From assembly GCF_022234545.1 (NCBI RefSeq), contig NZ_JAIEUI010000027.1, forward strand, positions 1 through 64,000: DNA of 64,000 bases. The letters are read 5' to 3'. The position numbers and the translations under genes are program-made. Shown in pieces: positions 1 to 8,329 of this stretch. Origin of the DNA: Paenibacillus piscarius (GTDB lineage Bacteria; Bacillota; Bacilli; Paenibacillales; Paenibacillaceae). Under the pieces are notes generated by a model. That model saw nothing but the letters and a program-made list of their open reading frames with translations, had not been told where the DNA came from and ran no database searches. The stretch's first letter is position 1, and each line of letters begins with the position of its first letter.

Positions 1-65
1 AGTTGGCCTAACATGCCTGCCTGTCACGCAGGAGATCGCGGGTTCGAATCCCGTCGGTTCCGCCA
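1..65 (+). tRNA. tRNA-Asp (GTC), 5' end cut by window
   Basis: The anticodon arm carries CTGTCAC (GTC anticodon), followed by a T arm, the acceptor 3' strand CGGTTCC, discriminator G and an encoded CCA at 63-65. The 5' acceptor strand lies outside the window. It is the first visible member of an eleven-gene same-strand tRNA cluster. The last 19 bases of the gene are repeated perfectly at 158-176. Confidence 0.93.
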
Positions 66-157
66 TTTTAATGGCATTAGGGATGAGAATTCCCTGGGTT
101 CGTTGAAGCATGGGCATCGTAAGGAATACTTCGCAATCTCGTAACGGAGTGAAGAGT

Positions 158-176
158 ATCCCGTCGGTTCCGCCAT
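158..176 (+). repeat. Duplicated 3' tail of tRNA-Asp
   Basis: These 19 bases are a perfect direct repeat of 48-66, the T-arm/acceptor end of tRNA-Asp including CCA. No D arm or anticodon arm precedes the copy, so it is not a second tRNA gene. It is either a recombination scar within the tRNA array or an att-like remnant. Confidence 0.85.
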
Positions 177-196
177 CTTTACAGAATCACTTTTAT

Positions 197-272
197 GGCT
201 CGGTAGCTCAGTCGGTAGAGCAAAGGACTGAAAATCCTTGTGTCGGGGGTTCGATTCCCTCCCGCGCCACCA
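197..272 (+). tRNA. tRNA-Phe (GAA)
   Basis: A full cloverleaf of 76 nt can be drawn: acceptor GGCTCGG, D stem GCTC, anticodon loop CTGAAAA with GAA, T loop TTCGATT, discriminator A and encoded CCA. The acceptor stem has a U4:C69 mismatch because the 3' strand reads CCGCGCC rather than CCGAGCC. The T stem also has a G:U pair. Confidence 0.93.
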
Positions 273-285
273 TACAATTTAATAT

Positions 286-361
<76 letters not shown>

Positions 362-366
362 TCCGT

Positions 367-452
367 GGAGGCTTAGCGAAGTGGCCAAACGCATCAGACT
401 GTAAATCTGCTCACGTACGTGTTCGGTGGTTCGAATCCATCAGCCTCCACCA
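367..452 (+). tRNA. tRNA-Tyr (GTA)
   Basis: This 86-nt tRNA has a long variable arm, as expected of bacterial tRNA-Tyr. The acceptor is GGAGGCT/AGCCTCC, the anticodon loop CTGTAAA carries GTA, and CCA is encoded. It follows tRNA-Thr by 5 nt. Confidence 0.95.
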
Positions 453-458
453 TTTTTT

Positions 459-532
459 AGGGGCATAGTTTAAAGGTAGAACAACGGTCTCCAAAACCGT
501 TGGTGTGGGTTCAATTCCTGCTGCCCCTGCCA
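459..532 (+). tRNA. tRNA-Trp (CCA)
   Basis: The acceptor is AGGGGCA/TGCCCCT, the anticodon loop CTCCAAA carries CCA, the discriminator is G and CCA is encoded. The cloverleaf is 74 nt. Confidence 0.95.
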
Positions 533-558
533 ATTAATATCCTATAAAAGAATAACAT

Positions 559-635
559 GGCGGCCGTGGCGAAGGGGTTAACGCACCGGATTGTGGTTCC
601 GGCATTCGTGGGTTCGAGACCCATCGGCCGCCCCA
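559..635 (+). tRNA. tRNA-His (GTG), copy 1
   Basis: The extra 5' G (-1) pairs with C73, the hallmark of tRNA-His. The acceptor is GCGGCCG/CGGCCGC, the anticodon is GTG and CCA is encoded. The body from position 7 to the T arm is identical to the second copy at 684-760. Confidence 0.95.
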
Positions 636-683
636 TTTCTTTTAGAAGAATTAATAAGGTATTACAATAACAAAGCTTCATAT

Positions 684-760
684 GGCGACTGTGGCGAAGG
701 GGTTAACGCACCGGATTGTGGTTCCGGCATTCGTGGGTTCGAGACCCATCAGTCGCCCCA
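684..760 (+). tRNA. tRNA-His (GTG), copy 2
   Basis: This has the same D, anticodon and T arms as the copy at 559-635. Acceptor positions 4-6 differ (GCGACTG) and the 3' strand is changed to match (CAGTCGC), so pairing is preserved. The -1 G:C73 pair and the encoded CCA are present, so it looks functional. Confidence 0.95.
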
Positions 761-779
761 TTTATTTCACAACAAATAT

Positions 780-854
780 TGGGGATTAGCCAAGCGGTAA
801 GGCAACGGACTTTGACTCCGTCATTCATAGGTTCGATTCCTATATCCCCAGCCA
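780..854 (+). tRNA. tRNA-Gln (TTG)
   Basis: The acceptor is TGGGGAT/ATCCCCA with a U1:A72 start typical of tRNA-Gln. The anticodon loop CTTTGAC carries TTG, the discriminator is G and CCA is encoded. Confidence 0.95.
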
Positions 855-860
855 TTATAT

Positions 861-935
861 GCGGACGTGGCTCAGCGGTAGAGCATCGCCTTGCCAAGGC
901 GAGGGTCGCGGGTTCGATTCCCGTCGTCCGCTCCA
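861..935 (+). tRNA. tRNA-Gly (GCC)
   Basis: The acceptor is GCGGACG/CGTCCGC, the anticodon loop TTGCCAA carries GCC, and the discriminator T plus CCA are encoded. It lies 6 nt after tRNA-Gln. Confidence 0.95.
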
Positions 936-943
936 TTTATTTC

Positions 944-1017
944 GGTGCCATAGCCAAGTGGTAAGGCAAAGCTCTGCAAAAGCTTTATCCCCAGTTCAAA
1001 TCTGGGTGGCACCTCCA
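944..1017 (+). tRNA. tRNA-Cys (GCA)
   Basis: The acceptor is GGTGCCA/TGGCACC, the anticodon loop CTGCAAA carries GCA, and the discriminator T plus CCA are encoded. The length is 74 nt. Confidence 0.95.
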
Positions 1018-1039
1018 TTTTTTATTTCAACATAGATAC

Positions 1040-1118
1040 GCCGGCGTGGCGGAATGGCAGACGCGCTCGACTCAAAATCGAGTGGGAAACCGTGGAGGTT
1101 CGAGTCCTCTCGCCGGTA
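1040..1118 (+). tRNA. tRNA-Leu (CAA), no encoded CCA
   Basis: The anticodon stem CTCGA/TCGAG encloses loop CTCAAAA (anticodon CAA), and a long variable arm marks a class II tRNA. The 3' acceptor strand is CGCCGGT, giving a G1:U72 wobble. After discriminator A the genome reads TCA, so unlike its neighbours this gene does not encode CCA. It is the last gene of the cluster. Confidence 0.88.
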
Positions 1119-1133
1119 TCATAATCAAATTAA

Positions 1134-1166
1134 CACTCATTGGATGATACTCTGATGAGTTTTTTT
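1134..1166 (+). terminator. Terminator of the tRNA operon
   Basis: A short stem ACTCAT/ATGAGT (1135-1140 with 1155-1160) is followed by a T run. The stem is only 6 bp, but it lies just past the last tRNA and nothing else follows on this strand. Confidence 0.55.
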
Positions 1167-1256
1167 ATATTTTTTGATCTCATTCCTTTTGGCGGTATGC
1201 GTCATTAGGTGTACAAAAGAAAAAGGCGGCAAAAGCCACCTGAGGTTAGTAACGGA

Positions 1257-2087
1257 TTATCTATGAACGGGAATGAAGATGTCCACATGACAGGTATCTG
1301 TGCTTTCGTCCCATTCAATGTACTGTTCAATGGTAGGTAAATCCAACTGATTGTATTCACTTTGGGGCATGAACTCGCCATAGATGCGCTTCCATGTCTG
1401 GCTAAGAATACCACCCGAAATCGTGCCTTTAGCTGTAAATACAAGCCAGCTGGCAGCGGGGCATAGGTATCGATCAAAGCCATCAATATCCTCTCCGGAA
1501 TACTCAATGCCACACATATAATCATCATTACCCTCATCATCATAACCGAAGCACAACCCCAAGTCACATAGATGACCACCGATTTCCTGTAACTTCTGTG
1601 CTGTTCCATCCGACTTGATAATTGCCCATGTTCCCCCACCATAAGGTGTTGTTCGGCGAATCCCAAGCACATTAAAAGAATCCTTATTCAGTACCCTGTA
1701 ATTCATTTCATTAACCCCCATGATCATAAAAGTAAAGGTCAGGCGGGTATAGAATTTTAGATTAGCATCTGACGATCTAGCCTCCTGTGGTGTGATTCCA
1801 TGCATGCGTTTGAATGCCGAGGAAAACGCATCTGCGGAATCATATCCGTACTTCACGGCAATATCCAATACGCGGTGGTTTGTATTCTGAAGGTCATATG
1901 CCGCGCTGGATAACCGTCTTCGGCGAATGTATTCCGATAACTGTATTCCAGTGATTGGTGCAAACGAACGCTGAAAAACTGAATAGGTACATGCCATAAT
2001 ACGATTGATTTCCACAGGATCGATTTGTTCCGTCAAATGTGTTTCAATATAATCAATAGCCAGATTCATTCTGTCTACCCATTGCAT
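1257..2087 (-). CDS. AraC-family regulator with GyrI-like effector domain
   Basis: This is a 276-residue protein. Residues 1-100 form a two-helix-turn-helix AraC domain (second helix region YGYDSADAFSSAFKRMHGIT). From about 125 to the end is a GyrI/SOUL-like small-molecule binding domain ending WDESTDTCHVDIFIPV, the usual ending of that domain. Such HTH-first proteins (Rob/BmrR-like architecture) usually sense drugs or other amphipathic molecules. The start at 2087 was chosen because GAAGGGGGG lies 6 nt upstream; an upstream in-frame ATG at 2111 lacks such a site. The gene stands alone and no target is evident, so the function is assigned only at family level. Confidence 0.85.
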   Translation of the reverse strand: MQWVDRMNLAIDYIETHLTEQIDPVEINRIMACTYSVFQRSFAPITGIQLSEYIRRRRLSSAAYDLQNTNHRVLDIAVKYGYDSADAFSSAFKRMHGITPQEARSSDANLKFYTRLTFTFMIMGVNEMNYRVLNKDSFNVLGIRRTTPYGGGTWAIIKSDGTAQKLQEIGGHLCDLGLCFGYDDEGNDDYMCGIEYSGEDIDGFDRYLCPAASWLVFTAKGTISGGILSQTWKRIYGEFMPQSEYNQLDLPTIEQYIEWDESTDTCHVDIFIPVHR

Positions 2088-2273
2088 TACCAGCCCCCCT
2101 TCCCAACTCAAGATTAGCAGAATGGATTTGTATTCATCCTGCTTTCTCTGTACAAATACTCACGGGTGCACTCAATGCTGCTTGCATTGTATCAAACTCG
2201 CTACATTTGGTGCAATAAGTTGCTCCGTTTATTTGGCAATGGTAGGGGCGGGGTGGATCTGCTTATAATGGAT

Positions 2274-2315
2274 AACCCGAGAAAACCTGTATTCTACTAG
2301 TTTTTTTCGGGTTTT
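2274..2315. terminator. Hairpin between araC-type gene and hydrolase
   Basis: AACCCGA (2274-2280) and TCGGGTT (2307-2313) form a stem, with an A-rich left flank and a T-rich right flank. It lies directly past the 3' end of the minus-strand hydrolase gene ending at 2319. Confidence 0.5.
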
Positions 2316-2318
2316 ATA

Positions 2319-3488
2319 TTATTCCACTCCTCGAATCCCCTTGTAGACCGCTTCGCACAGTTCCGTTGTATACCTGCCGGACATTCCTTCAATCGCCGTA
2401 TTGGTGAAGGCTACCACACTAAGCTTCTCGCCCGGATCAACAAACCAGGAGTGACCATAGGTGCCGCCCATCCGCCATGTTCCCGGCGATTCCGGTGTAT
2501 TGGCAGCCGCTGGATCTTTAAGCAGCGTGAAGCCTAGTCCAAAGCCTCTTCCCGGCCAATAGGGCATTTCAAGGTTGCCAATTTGATTGCTCGTCATCTC
2601 AGTGACAAGTGCCTTCGGCAGAATCGGATTCCCTCCTTGCCGCAAAGCTTCCAGCAGGGTAAGAAAGTCTCCTGCACTGCCAATCATGCCAGCTCCCCCG
2701 GAAGGATAAGCGTTCTTACCAGTAAACCTGTTGGGTGTGAGGAGGAAGCCTGCTGTCCCCTCCACAAACGGAATGGTATCATAATCGTGCAAGCGCCGGG
2801 GCTCTCCATCAGCGCTGTCTGCGTAAGCCGTGGTCAATCTGTCTGTATCCACGGGCTTGAAACCCGTGTCCAGCATGGAAAGCGGATGGGTGACAAGCAT
2901 CCGTACAGCTTCAGGCAGCGGCATTCCCGTCACCTTTTCGATGACCGCTCCGAGCACGTCTGTTGCTATGGAATACCTCCACATTTTCCCCGGTTCATAT
3001 AGAAGCGGAACAGAGGCGAGTCTGTGCAGATTCTCTTCAAGGGTAACGTCTGTCAGATCCATACCGTCCGATACTCCGGCCAGCTCGTAAGTTCCCTTAT
3101 TCTCCTGAAAGAAACGGTAGGTTAAGCCAGCGGTGTGCGTCATCAGATGGTGTATGGTTATCAAGGCATCTTGTCCGTTTGGCAGTTTGGGACGGAAGGC
3201 AGGCAACCATTTATCCACCAGATCGTTTAATTGCAATCTTCCTTGTGAAATTAACACTAAGGCTGCCGTTGACACAATCGGTTTGGTTACCGAAGCATAT
3301 CTAAACAGAGCATTGTTCTCCATCGGCCGTTGCTGCTCGCGGTCGGCCCAGCCAGCAGGCCTGCTGTACACAAGGCTTCCGTCTAATGCAATTTGGACGA
3401 CGGTACCCACAATTCTTTTCTCCTGAAGTGTGTGGTCAATGATCTCATTGATGTATTTATGCAGTAATTCCGGATCTGTTGTTCTCAT
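2319..3488 (-). CDS. Serine hydrolase of the beta-lactamase/penicillin-binding fold
   Basis: This 389-residue protein belongs to the class C beta-lactamase-like (EstB/AmpC-fold) family. It has the nucleophile motif SVTK near residues 66-69, a tyrosine motif in WRYSIATDVLG, and a third-box region GHSWFVDPGE. There is no signal peptide or lipobox, so an intracellular esterase or peptidase is more likely than a secreted beta-lactamase. GAGAGG lies 9 nt upstream of the ATG at 3488; an in-frame GTG at 3518 is an alternative. It is divergent from the Lrp-type gene at 3655, which may control it. The substrate is unknown. Confidence 0.85.
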   Translation of the reverse strand: MRTTDPELLHKYINEIIDHTLQEKRIVGTVVQIALDGSLVYSRPAGWADREQQRPMENNALFRYASVTKPIVSTAALVLISQGRLQLNDLVDKWLPAFRPKLPNGQDALITIHHLMTHTAGLTYRFFQENKGTYELAGVSDGMDLTDVTLEENLHRLASVPLLYEPGKMWRYSIATDVLGAVIEKVTGMPLPEAVRMLVTHPLSMLDTGFKPVDTDRLTTAYADSADGEPRRLHDYDTIPFVEGTAGFLLTPNRFTGKNAYPSGGAGMIGSAGDFLTLLEALRQGGNPILPKALVTEMTSNQIGNLEMPYWPGRGFGLGFTLLKDPAAANTPESPGTWRMGGTYGHSWFVDPGEKLSVVAFTNTAIEGMSGRYTTELCEAVYKGIRGVE

Positions 3489-3654
3489 GCTCCTCATCCT
3501 CTCATGCTTGTGATTCACTTGATTATTTATAGCAAGTGTGTTTATTATATAAATAATTTCTGTTACCTTACATAGAACAAATTAGTTAAGGTATGAAGTC
3601 TTTGATGATTATAAAGGTATTTAAGAGAAATAACTTTTAAATTATAGGGAGGCA

Positions 3655-4104
3655 ATGGACTTGGACGAAATTGATAAAAGCATCGTGCTTCATCTGCAGA
3701 ACCAGGCGAGATTATCAATGACGGATTTAGGCAAGCTGGTGGGACTGTCTCAGCCAGCCGTAACTGAACGTGTAAAACGCATGGAAGAAAAGGGGATTAT
3801 CGAGGTATACCGAACCGTCGTTTCTCCGCAAAAATTGGGCAAGCAATGCACAGCTTACATGCTTGTTCGGACCCGGAATTGCTATCCATTTCTTGACTTT
3901 TGCCGTTCTGCACCGGAGGTTATGGAGTGTTACCGGATAAGCGGAGAGCATAATTATTTGTTGAAGGTCCTTACGCCAACCACCCAGGACCTGGAGGATT
4001 TTGAGAACCGGTGTGATCAATACGGAACCTATACCACTATGATCGTAATGTCTTCACCAGTCCCCTATAAGAATCTTATTGGAGAAGAGGATCTGCTCGC
4101 CTAA
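3655..4104 (+). CDS. Lrp/AsnC-family transcriptional regulator
   Basis: This 149-residue protein has the standard Lrp layout. A winged helix-turn-helix at residues 1-60 contains LVGLSQPAVTERVKRMEEKGII, and an RAM/AsnC ligand-binding domain follows (GEHNYLLKVLTPTTQDLEDF). GGGAGG precedes the ATG. It lies between the divergent hydrolase gene and the convergent MFS gene at 4191, and Lrp-type regulators often control an adjacent exporter. The ligand cannot be read from sequence. Confidence 0.9.
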   Translation: MDLDEIDKSIVLHLQNQARLSMTDLGKLVGLSQPAVTERVKRMEEKGIIEVYRTVVSPQKLGKQCTAYMLVRTRNCYPFLDFCRSAPEVMECYRISGEHNYLLKVLTPTTQDLEDFENRCDQYGTYTTMIVMSSPVPYKNLIGEEDLLA

Positions 4105-4120
4105 AATGGTACCTCTCTAA

Positions 4121-4164
4121 AGCCAAAAAAGAACCTGCATATTAGCGCAGATTCCTTTTTGGCT
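4121..4164. terminator. Bidirectional terminator
   Basis: AGCCAAAAA at 4121 pairs with TTTTTGGCT at 4164, with further pairing inside (CTGC with GCAG). The A/T tracts suit both strands, so it can end both the lrp-type gene and the convergent MFS gene. Confidence 0.85.
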
Positions 4165-4190
4165 TATGTTACGCATACTTGTATATTCCT

Positions 4191-5390
4191 TTAGGATGGA
4201 AAGCCATGCTTTTTAGCCTGCCAGGCTGCAAGCAATGAGGGAAGCAACAGAAGAATTAATACCCCCGGAAGGAATTTGGCTCCAAGCAGCTCGAGAAGGA
4301 GTCCGCCGATCATGCCTCCGCCGCCGATAGCCACATTCCACGAGGTAACGAGCATGGATTGGGCGATATCTGCGCTTTTCCCCCCAGCTTGTGTAATTGC
4401 TGTTTGCAGTAGAGTGGCAGCCCCGCCAAACGTTAGTCCCCACACCGCAACACCAAGAATAATGATTACAGGTTGATTCATTCCAATTCCCAAGGCTGCA
4501 GAAGCCACAGAAAATCCGGCGATACTGATTAAAACCAGCATCCTTAGATGACGGTCAATCAGTATGCCGATCAGCCAAATGCCGGCAACCGAGGTCAATC
4601 CGAAAAGGAGAAGAACGAAATCCACTCGCTGAGCCAACGCCGTTTCTGCAAGATAGGGTGCAATGTAGGTGTACAAAATGTTATGAGCCAGGACCCAGAA
4701 CAAAACGACGAACAAAATCGGCCGTACACCAGGAAGCAGCAAAATCTTGTGAAAAGGAAGCTGATCACGGGAAGGCTCACCTGCATAATCCGGCACTTTC
4801 CAGAGCACCCAGCCAATAAGGACTGCCGTCAGTAATGATACCGCTCCGAAGATGAGACGCCACCCTGTATATGTTCCCGCAAATGTACCAAGCGGAACAC
4901 CCAGCGCCAATGCCAGCGGAGTACCCGCCATGGCCACGGCCATCGCTTTTCCCTTCAGCGAATCGGGTACCATCCGCCGTGCATAACCGGCCGTCATCCC
5001 CCAGAGAACACCTGCAGAGACACCAGCGAAAAAACGCGCGACCAGCGTTAACACATACACCGTAGATAATGCGGTAATGGTGTTAAATACAAGGAAGCCA
5101 GTAATGCACAGCAGCAGAAGCGGCCGGCGCCTCCACCCGCGGGTAGCCGTTGTCAAAGGTATAGCGGCCAGAAGCGAGCCAACCGCATAGAGCGTGACCA
5201 ATTGTCCGGCAAGAGCTTCTCTGACCCCAAGGTCCTGTGCAATTTGCGGCAGTAATCCGGCTGGCAGGCTTTCCGTAAGAATACAGATGACCCCCGCTAT
5301 GGCTAAAGCCAGCAACCCGGCCCACGGAAGACGTTTGGAAGACGGCACGTTTGCACCGCCTTTTGTTATAAGAGCAGTGTTTGAGTTCAC
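4191..5390 (-). CDS. MFS transporter (DHA1/AraJ-like exporter)
   Basis: This 399-residue protein has about twelve hydrophobic segments. The major-facilitator motif A region lies between the second and third (PLTTATRGWRRRPLLLL). The first segment, with LTESLPAGLLPQIAQDL, resembles DHA1 proteins of the AraJ/YdhP/PbuE type, which export sugars, purines or drugs. The start codon is GTG at 5390 with GGAGA 7 nt upstream. It converges on the lrp-type gene and probably forms a unit of its own. The substrate is not determinable. Confidence 0.87.
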   Translation of the reverse strand: MNSNTALITKGGANVPSSKRLPWAGLLALAIAGVICILTESLPAGLLPQIAQDLGVREALAGQLVTLYAVGSLLAAIPLTTATRGWRRRPLLLLCITGFLVFNTITALSTVYVLTLVARFFAGVSAGVLWGMTAGYARRMVPDSLKGKAMAVAMAGTPLALALGVPLGTFAGTYTGWRLIFGAVSLLTAVLIGWVLWKVPDYAGEPSRDQLPFHKILLLPGVRPILFVVLFWVLAHNILYTYIAPYLAETALAQRVDFVLLLFGLTSVAGIWLIGILIDRHLRMLVLISIAGFSVASAALGIGMNQPVIIILGVAVWGLTFGGAATLLQTAITQAGGKSADIAQSMLVTSWNVAIGGGGMIGGLLLELLGAKFLPGVLILLLLPSLLAAWQAKKHGFPS

Positions 5391-5673
5391 AAAATAATCT
5401 CCTTTATTATTTTTTGGCCGTTATTCAAAGCTTTAGCTTCCGTATAAGCTTATATAAATAGATCGCTTTTTTACATGGATAATTGAAGGGGGAGGAAGTG
5501 AATGAAGAGGAAATTACTTTTATTCTCATAGAAATTCCGTGATTTTATAAGCAAAGCAAGGGTTTCGTCAGACACGAGGTGGAAAATGGAAAATGTGGCA
5601 CACGGGGGATGGGTTTTTGTAATGGAGCCTTGATGAAAAGGAGCCAGCGGACAAAACCGCCGGCTAGAGATGT

Positions 5674-6903
5674 CTATACACTTTGATTTCTGGCCGCACC
5701 TAGGCCAACGATACCGAGAAGAGCAGAGGCGCCGACCATGATCAGGAGTGGAGCGCTCCAGCTATGAGTGGCATCATGCAGGTATCCAATCAGTGCCGGG
5801 CCGATGGCTGCCAGCAGATATCCGATGGATTGGGCCATACCCGATAATTCAGCAGCCTGTTGGGCGCTTTGGGTGCGCAAGCCGAAGAACATCATCGACA
5901 AGCCAAAAGCAAAGCCTCCTCCAATACCGAGAATAATCACCCAAAACAGAAGCAGTTGGATACTGCTATAGAGCAGTCCAAGTGTGCCGGTCAAAAGCAG
6001 AGCTGCTGTAATGACCACTAATATCCGTTGGTTAGACATGCGGCCTGCCATCACAGGAACGATAAAGGCAAAGGGGAGGGAAGCCATAATCATAACTGAG
6101 AGAAACCAGCCGGATTGACTGGGGCTGATGCCTTGATCCTTCAGAATTTCGGGCAACCAGGCCACCAGCACATAGAAGATGGCCGATTGTATTCCCATAA
6201 AAAGAGTTACCTGCCAAGCCAGCGGAGAGCGCCAGATCTTAACTTGAGAATTGTTAGCTGCGCTACGGGCAACAACGGCTGGTTGTGCCGGATTCTTAAG
6301 CTGGGGTATCCAAAAGAGAATAGAGACGATGCTAAGAATCCCCCATATGCCTAAGGCCCCTTGCCAGTTCAAGCCAGCCCCTACAGCCAAGGGAACACTT
6401 ACACCTGAGGCTATCGCCCCGCACAGATTCATGGAAACCGAATATACCCCTGTCATCGTACCCATTTGCTGCGGAAATTCCCGTTTAATCAGGCTGGGAA
6501 GCAATACATTACACATGGTAATAGCAAACCCCAGGATTGCAGTGCCCATATACAAGGTCAATGCTCCCGATAACGACCGGACAGCAATACCGGAGGACAA
6601 AATAATAAGAGAAATCAGGATAATTCGTTCTACACCATATTTCTGTCCTAATTTCGGTACAAAAGGGGATAACAAGGCAAATGCAATTAGGGGTACTGTG
6701 GTAATCAGGCCTGCTAATGTATTGGAGATATGCACGTTGTCCCTTATAAGACTAACTAAGGGTCCCACTGATGTGAGGGGCGCGCGCAAATTCGCAGCGA
6801 TAAAAATAATTCCTATGATCATAAGCCAGACTGTGGCTTGCTTCCGAATACTGGTATTAGATATTCCATCCTGCTTGTTTAACAATTGTTCTGATGAACT
6901 CAT
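5674..6903 (-). CDS. MFS transporter of the CynX/NimT type
   Basis: This 409-residue protein has about twelve membrane segments. The opening segment IIFIAANLRAPLTSVGPLVSLI is characteristic of the CynX/NimT/YycB branch (cyanate or nitroimidazole transporter-like). Its ATG overlaps the TGA of the upstream FadR-type gene by 4 nt (ATGA), with AGGAGG in the upstream coding end, so the two are translationally coupled. The regulator therefore probably controls this transporter. The true substrate is unknown. Confidence 0.87.
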   Translation of the reverse strand: MSSSEQLLNKQDGISNTSIRKQATVWLMIIGIIFIAANLRAPLTSVGPLVSLIRDNVHISNTLAGLITTVPLIAFALLSPFVPKLGQKYGVERIILISLIILSSGIAVRSLSGALTLYMGTAILGFAITMCNVLLPSLIKREFPQQMGTMTGVYSVSMNLCGAIASGVSVPLAVGAGLNWQGALGIWGILSIVSILFWIPQLKNPAQPAVVARSAANNSQVKIWRSPLAWQVTLFMGIQSAIFYVLVAWLPEILKDQGISPSQSGWFLSVMIMASLPFAFIVPVMAGRMSNQRILVVITAALLLTGTLGLLYSSIQLLLFWVIILGIGGGFAFGLSMMFFGLRTQSAQQAAELSGMAQSIGYLLAAIGPALIGYLHDATHSWSAPLLIMVGASALLGIVGLGAARNQSV

Positions 6904-7577
6904 AGATGTTCCTCCTGTGTACGGGCTTTGTCAATGTATGAACGGACAGCCTCCTCCGCTTGTTGACCATCCTGATCGGCAATGGCTTGATAGAGCAGGG
7001 CATGAGAGTCGAGATAGAAATCCACGTTTTTGAGATCCTTCATTTCCAAAATCATGTTCTGCAGCGCCTCGGAAATATGATTGTACAAATTCGCCATCAA
7101 TTGGTTATGTGAAGCAGCGATCACCATTTTATGAAACTCCACGTCCCAGTGGGCATAAGTCTCAAGATTTTGCTGGGCGGCTGCTTGTCTGCACTGGTCC
7201 AGGCATGTCCGAAGTGCGGCCAGATCCTCCTCGTCTCTCCTGAGCGCAGCCAGAGCAGCTGCCTCTCTCTCTAAGGCATACCGGACCTCCAGGCTCTCGA
7301 ACTTATCGGTATGCTCGATCACTTTTCTAATCACCGACCCTAACACACTGGAGGAGCAGACATAAGTCCCGTCCCCTTGTCTGGTCTTGAGCAGACCCGC
7401 ATACGTTAGAGCCCGAACTGCTTCCCTTAAGGTATTACGGCTGACTTGAAGCTGCTCCATTAGCTCGGGCTCTGGAGGAATACGTGTCCCAACTTGCCAT
7501 TCGCTGCTTTCGATCTTCTCCTGGATCTGGTAGGCCACCTGTTCCACCAAGGTTAAACGTTGAGTCTGAGCTAACAA
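6900..7577 (-). CDS. GntR-family regulator, FadR/FCD subfamily
   Basis: A winged-helix GntR domain covers about residues 5-70 (ELMEQLQVSRNTLREAVRALTYAGLLKTRQGDGTYV). A helical FCD ligand-binding domain follows (YALEREAAALAALRRDEED, WDVEFHKMVIAASHN, SHALLYQAI), whose Asp/His residues usually hold a metal that binds a carboxylate. I place the start at TTG 7577 because AAAGGA lies 9 nt upstream; ATG 7586 is three codons earlier but abuts that site. The frame stays open further upstream without homology. It is coupled to the downstream CynX-type transporter. Confidence 0.85.
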   Translation of the reverse strand: MLAQTQRLTLVEQVAYQIQEKIESSEWQVGTRIPPEPELMEQLQVSRNTLREAVRALTYAGLLKTRQGDGTYVCSSSVLGSVIRKVIEHTDKFESLEVRYALEREAAALAALRRDEEDLAALRTCLDQCRQAAAQQNLETYAHWDVEFHKMVIAASHNQLMANLYNHISEALQNMILEMKDLKNVDFYLDSHALLYQAIADQDGQQAEEAVRSYIDKARTQEEHL

Positions 7578-7786
7578 TAGTATCATTCCTTTGCAAACGT
7601 AGGATGTTTGGTAGTCTGGTTGAAGTATAGCAGATACGATTTGTTTTGAAAAGATGAAAATGATATTGATTCTCAATATCAGTCGTGCTACTATGGTTTT
7701 GTTCAGTGATGAACAAAAATTTAAAACCATTTATTACTGCCGCTGAATAAGGTCTGTAACTAAATACATGGGAGGAGAGATGTGAT

Positions 7787-8308
7787 TTGGAGTTTCCAGG
7801 TCATTCTAAAGGTCAGCTATACGAGCAATATATCCGAATGCTGCATTTGAACGAATTATATACAGAACATGAAATTAACGTGTTTCGGGAGCAAGCCCAT
7901 AAGCTTCAGATTGAGATGCTCTCCAATAATATTACCAGTGTGCACGTTATTGATTGCATTGGTGATCATGAGCCAATCAATCATACGGGAATTACCAAAA
8001 GAATGAATTTGTCCAAAGCAAGTATTACAAATATTAGTTCAAAGTTATTGGAGATGGGTTTCATTGTGAGAAATCAAATGAACAACAACCGGAAGGAAAG
8101 TTATTTCACTCTAACGGATAAGGGAAGACAGGTTTATCAACTGCACCAAAAGATGCATCAAGAGAAAGAAGAGAGCTTTTACCAGTTCATTGATTCTTAT
8201 TCAGAGGCTGAGTTACAGACGATCGGGAAATTCATGGGTGATCTGTTGGCGCGTGCTGAAAAACACTACGGAAGGGGAGCTAGCGAGAATGACGACACGA
8301 CAGATTGA
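7787..8308 (+). CDS. MarR-family transcriptional regulator
   Basis: This 173-residue protein has the MarR winged helix. HTGITKRMNLSKASITNISSKLLEMGFI is the recognition region, and NRKESYFTLTDKG is the wing ending in the family's TDKG. The start is TTG at 7787, supported by GGAGGAGAG 7 nt upstream. A 71-residue protein gene follows after 21 nt and is probably co-transcribed. The ligand is unknown. Confidence 0.88.
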   Translation: MEFPGHSKGQLYEQYIRMLHLNELYTEHEINVFREQAHKLQIEMLSNNITSVHVIDCIGDHEPINHTGITKRMNLSKASITNISSKLLEMGFIVRNQMNNNRKESYFTLTDKGRQVYQLHQKMHQEKEESFYQFIDSYSEAELQTIGKFMGDLLARAEKHYGRGASENDDTTD

Positions 8309-8329
8309 GATGGAAGGAAGCATCGGCTG

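Noticed and set aside
66-196. Second tRNA gene ending at the duplicated Asp tail
   Set aside because: No acceptor 5' strand, D arm or anticodon arm can be found before the copied 3' end.
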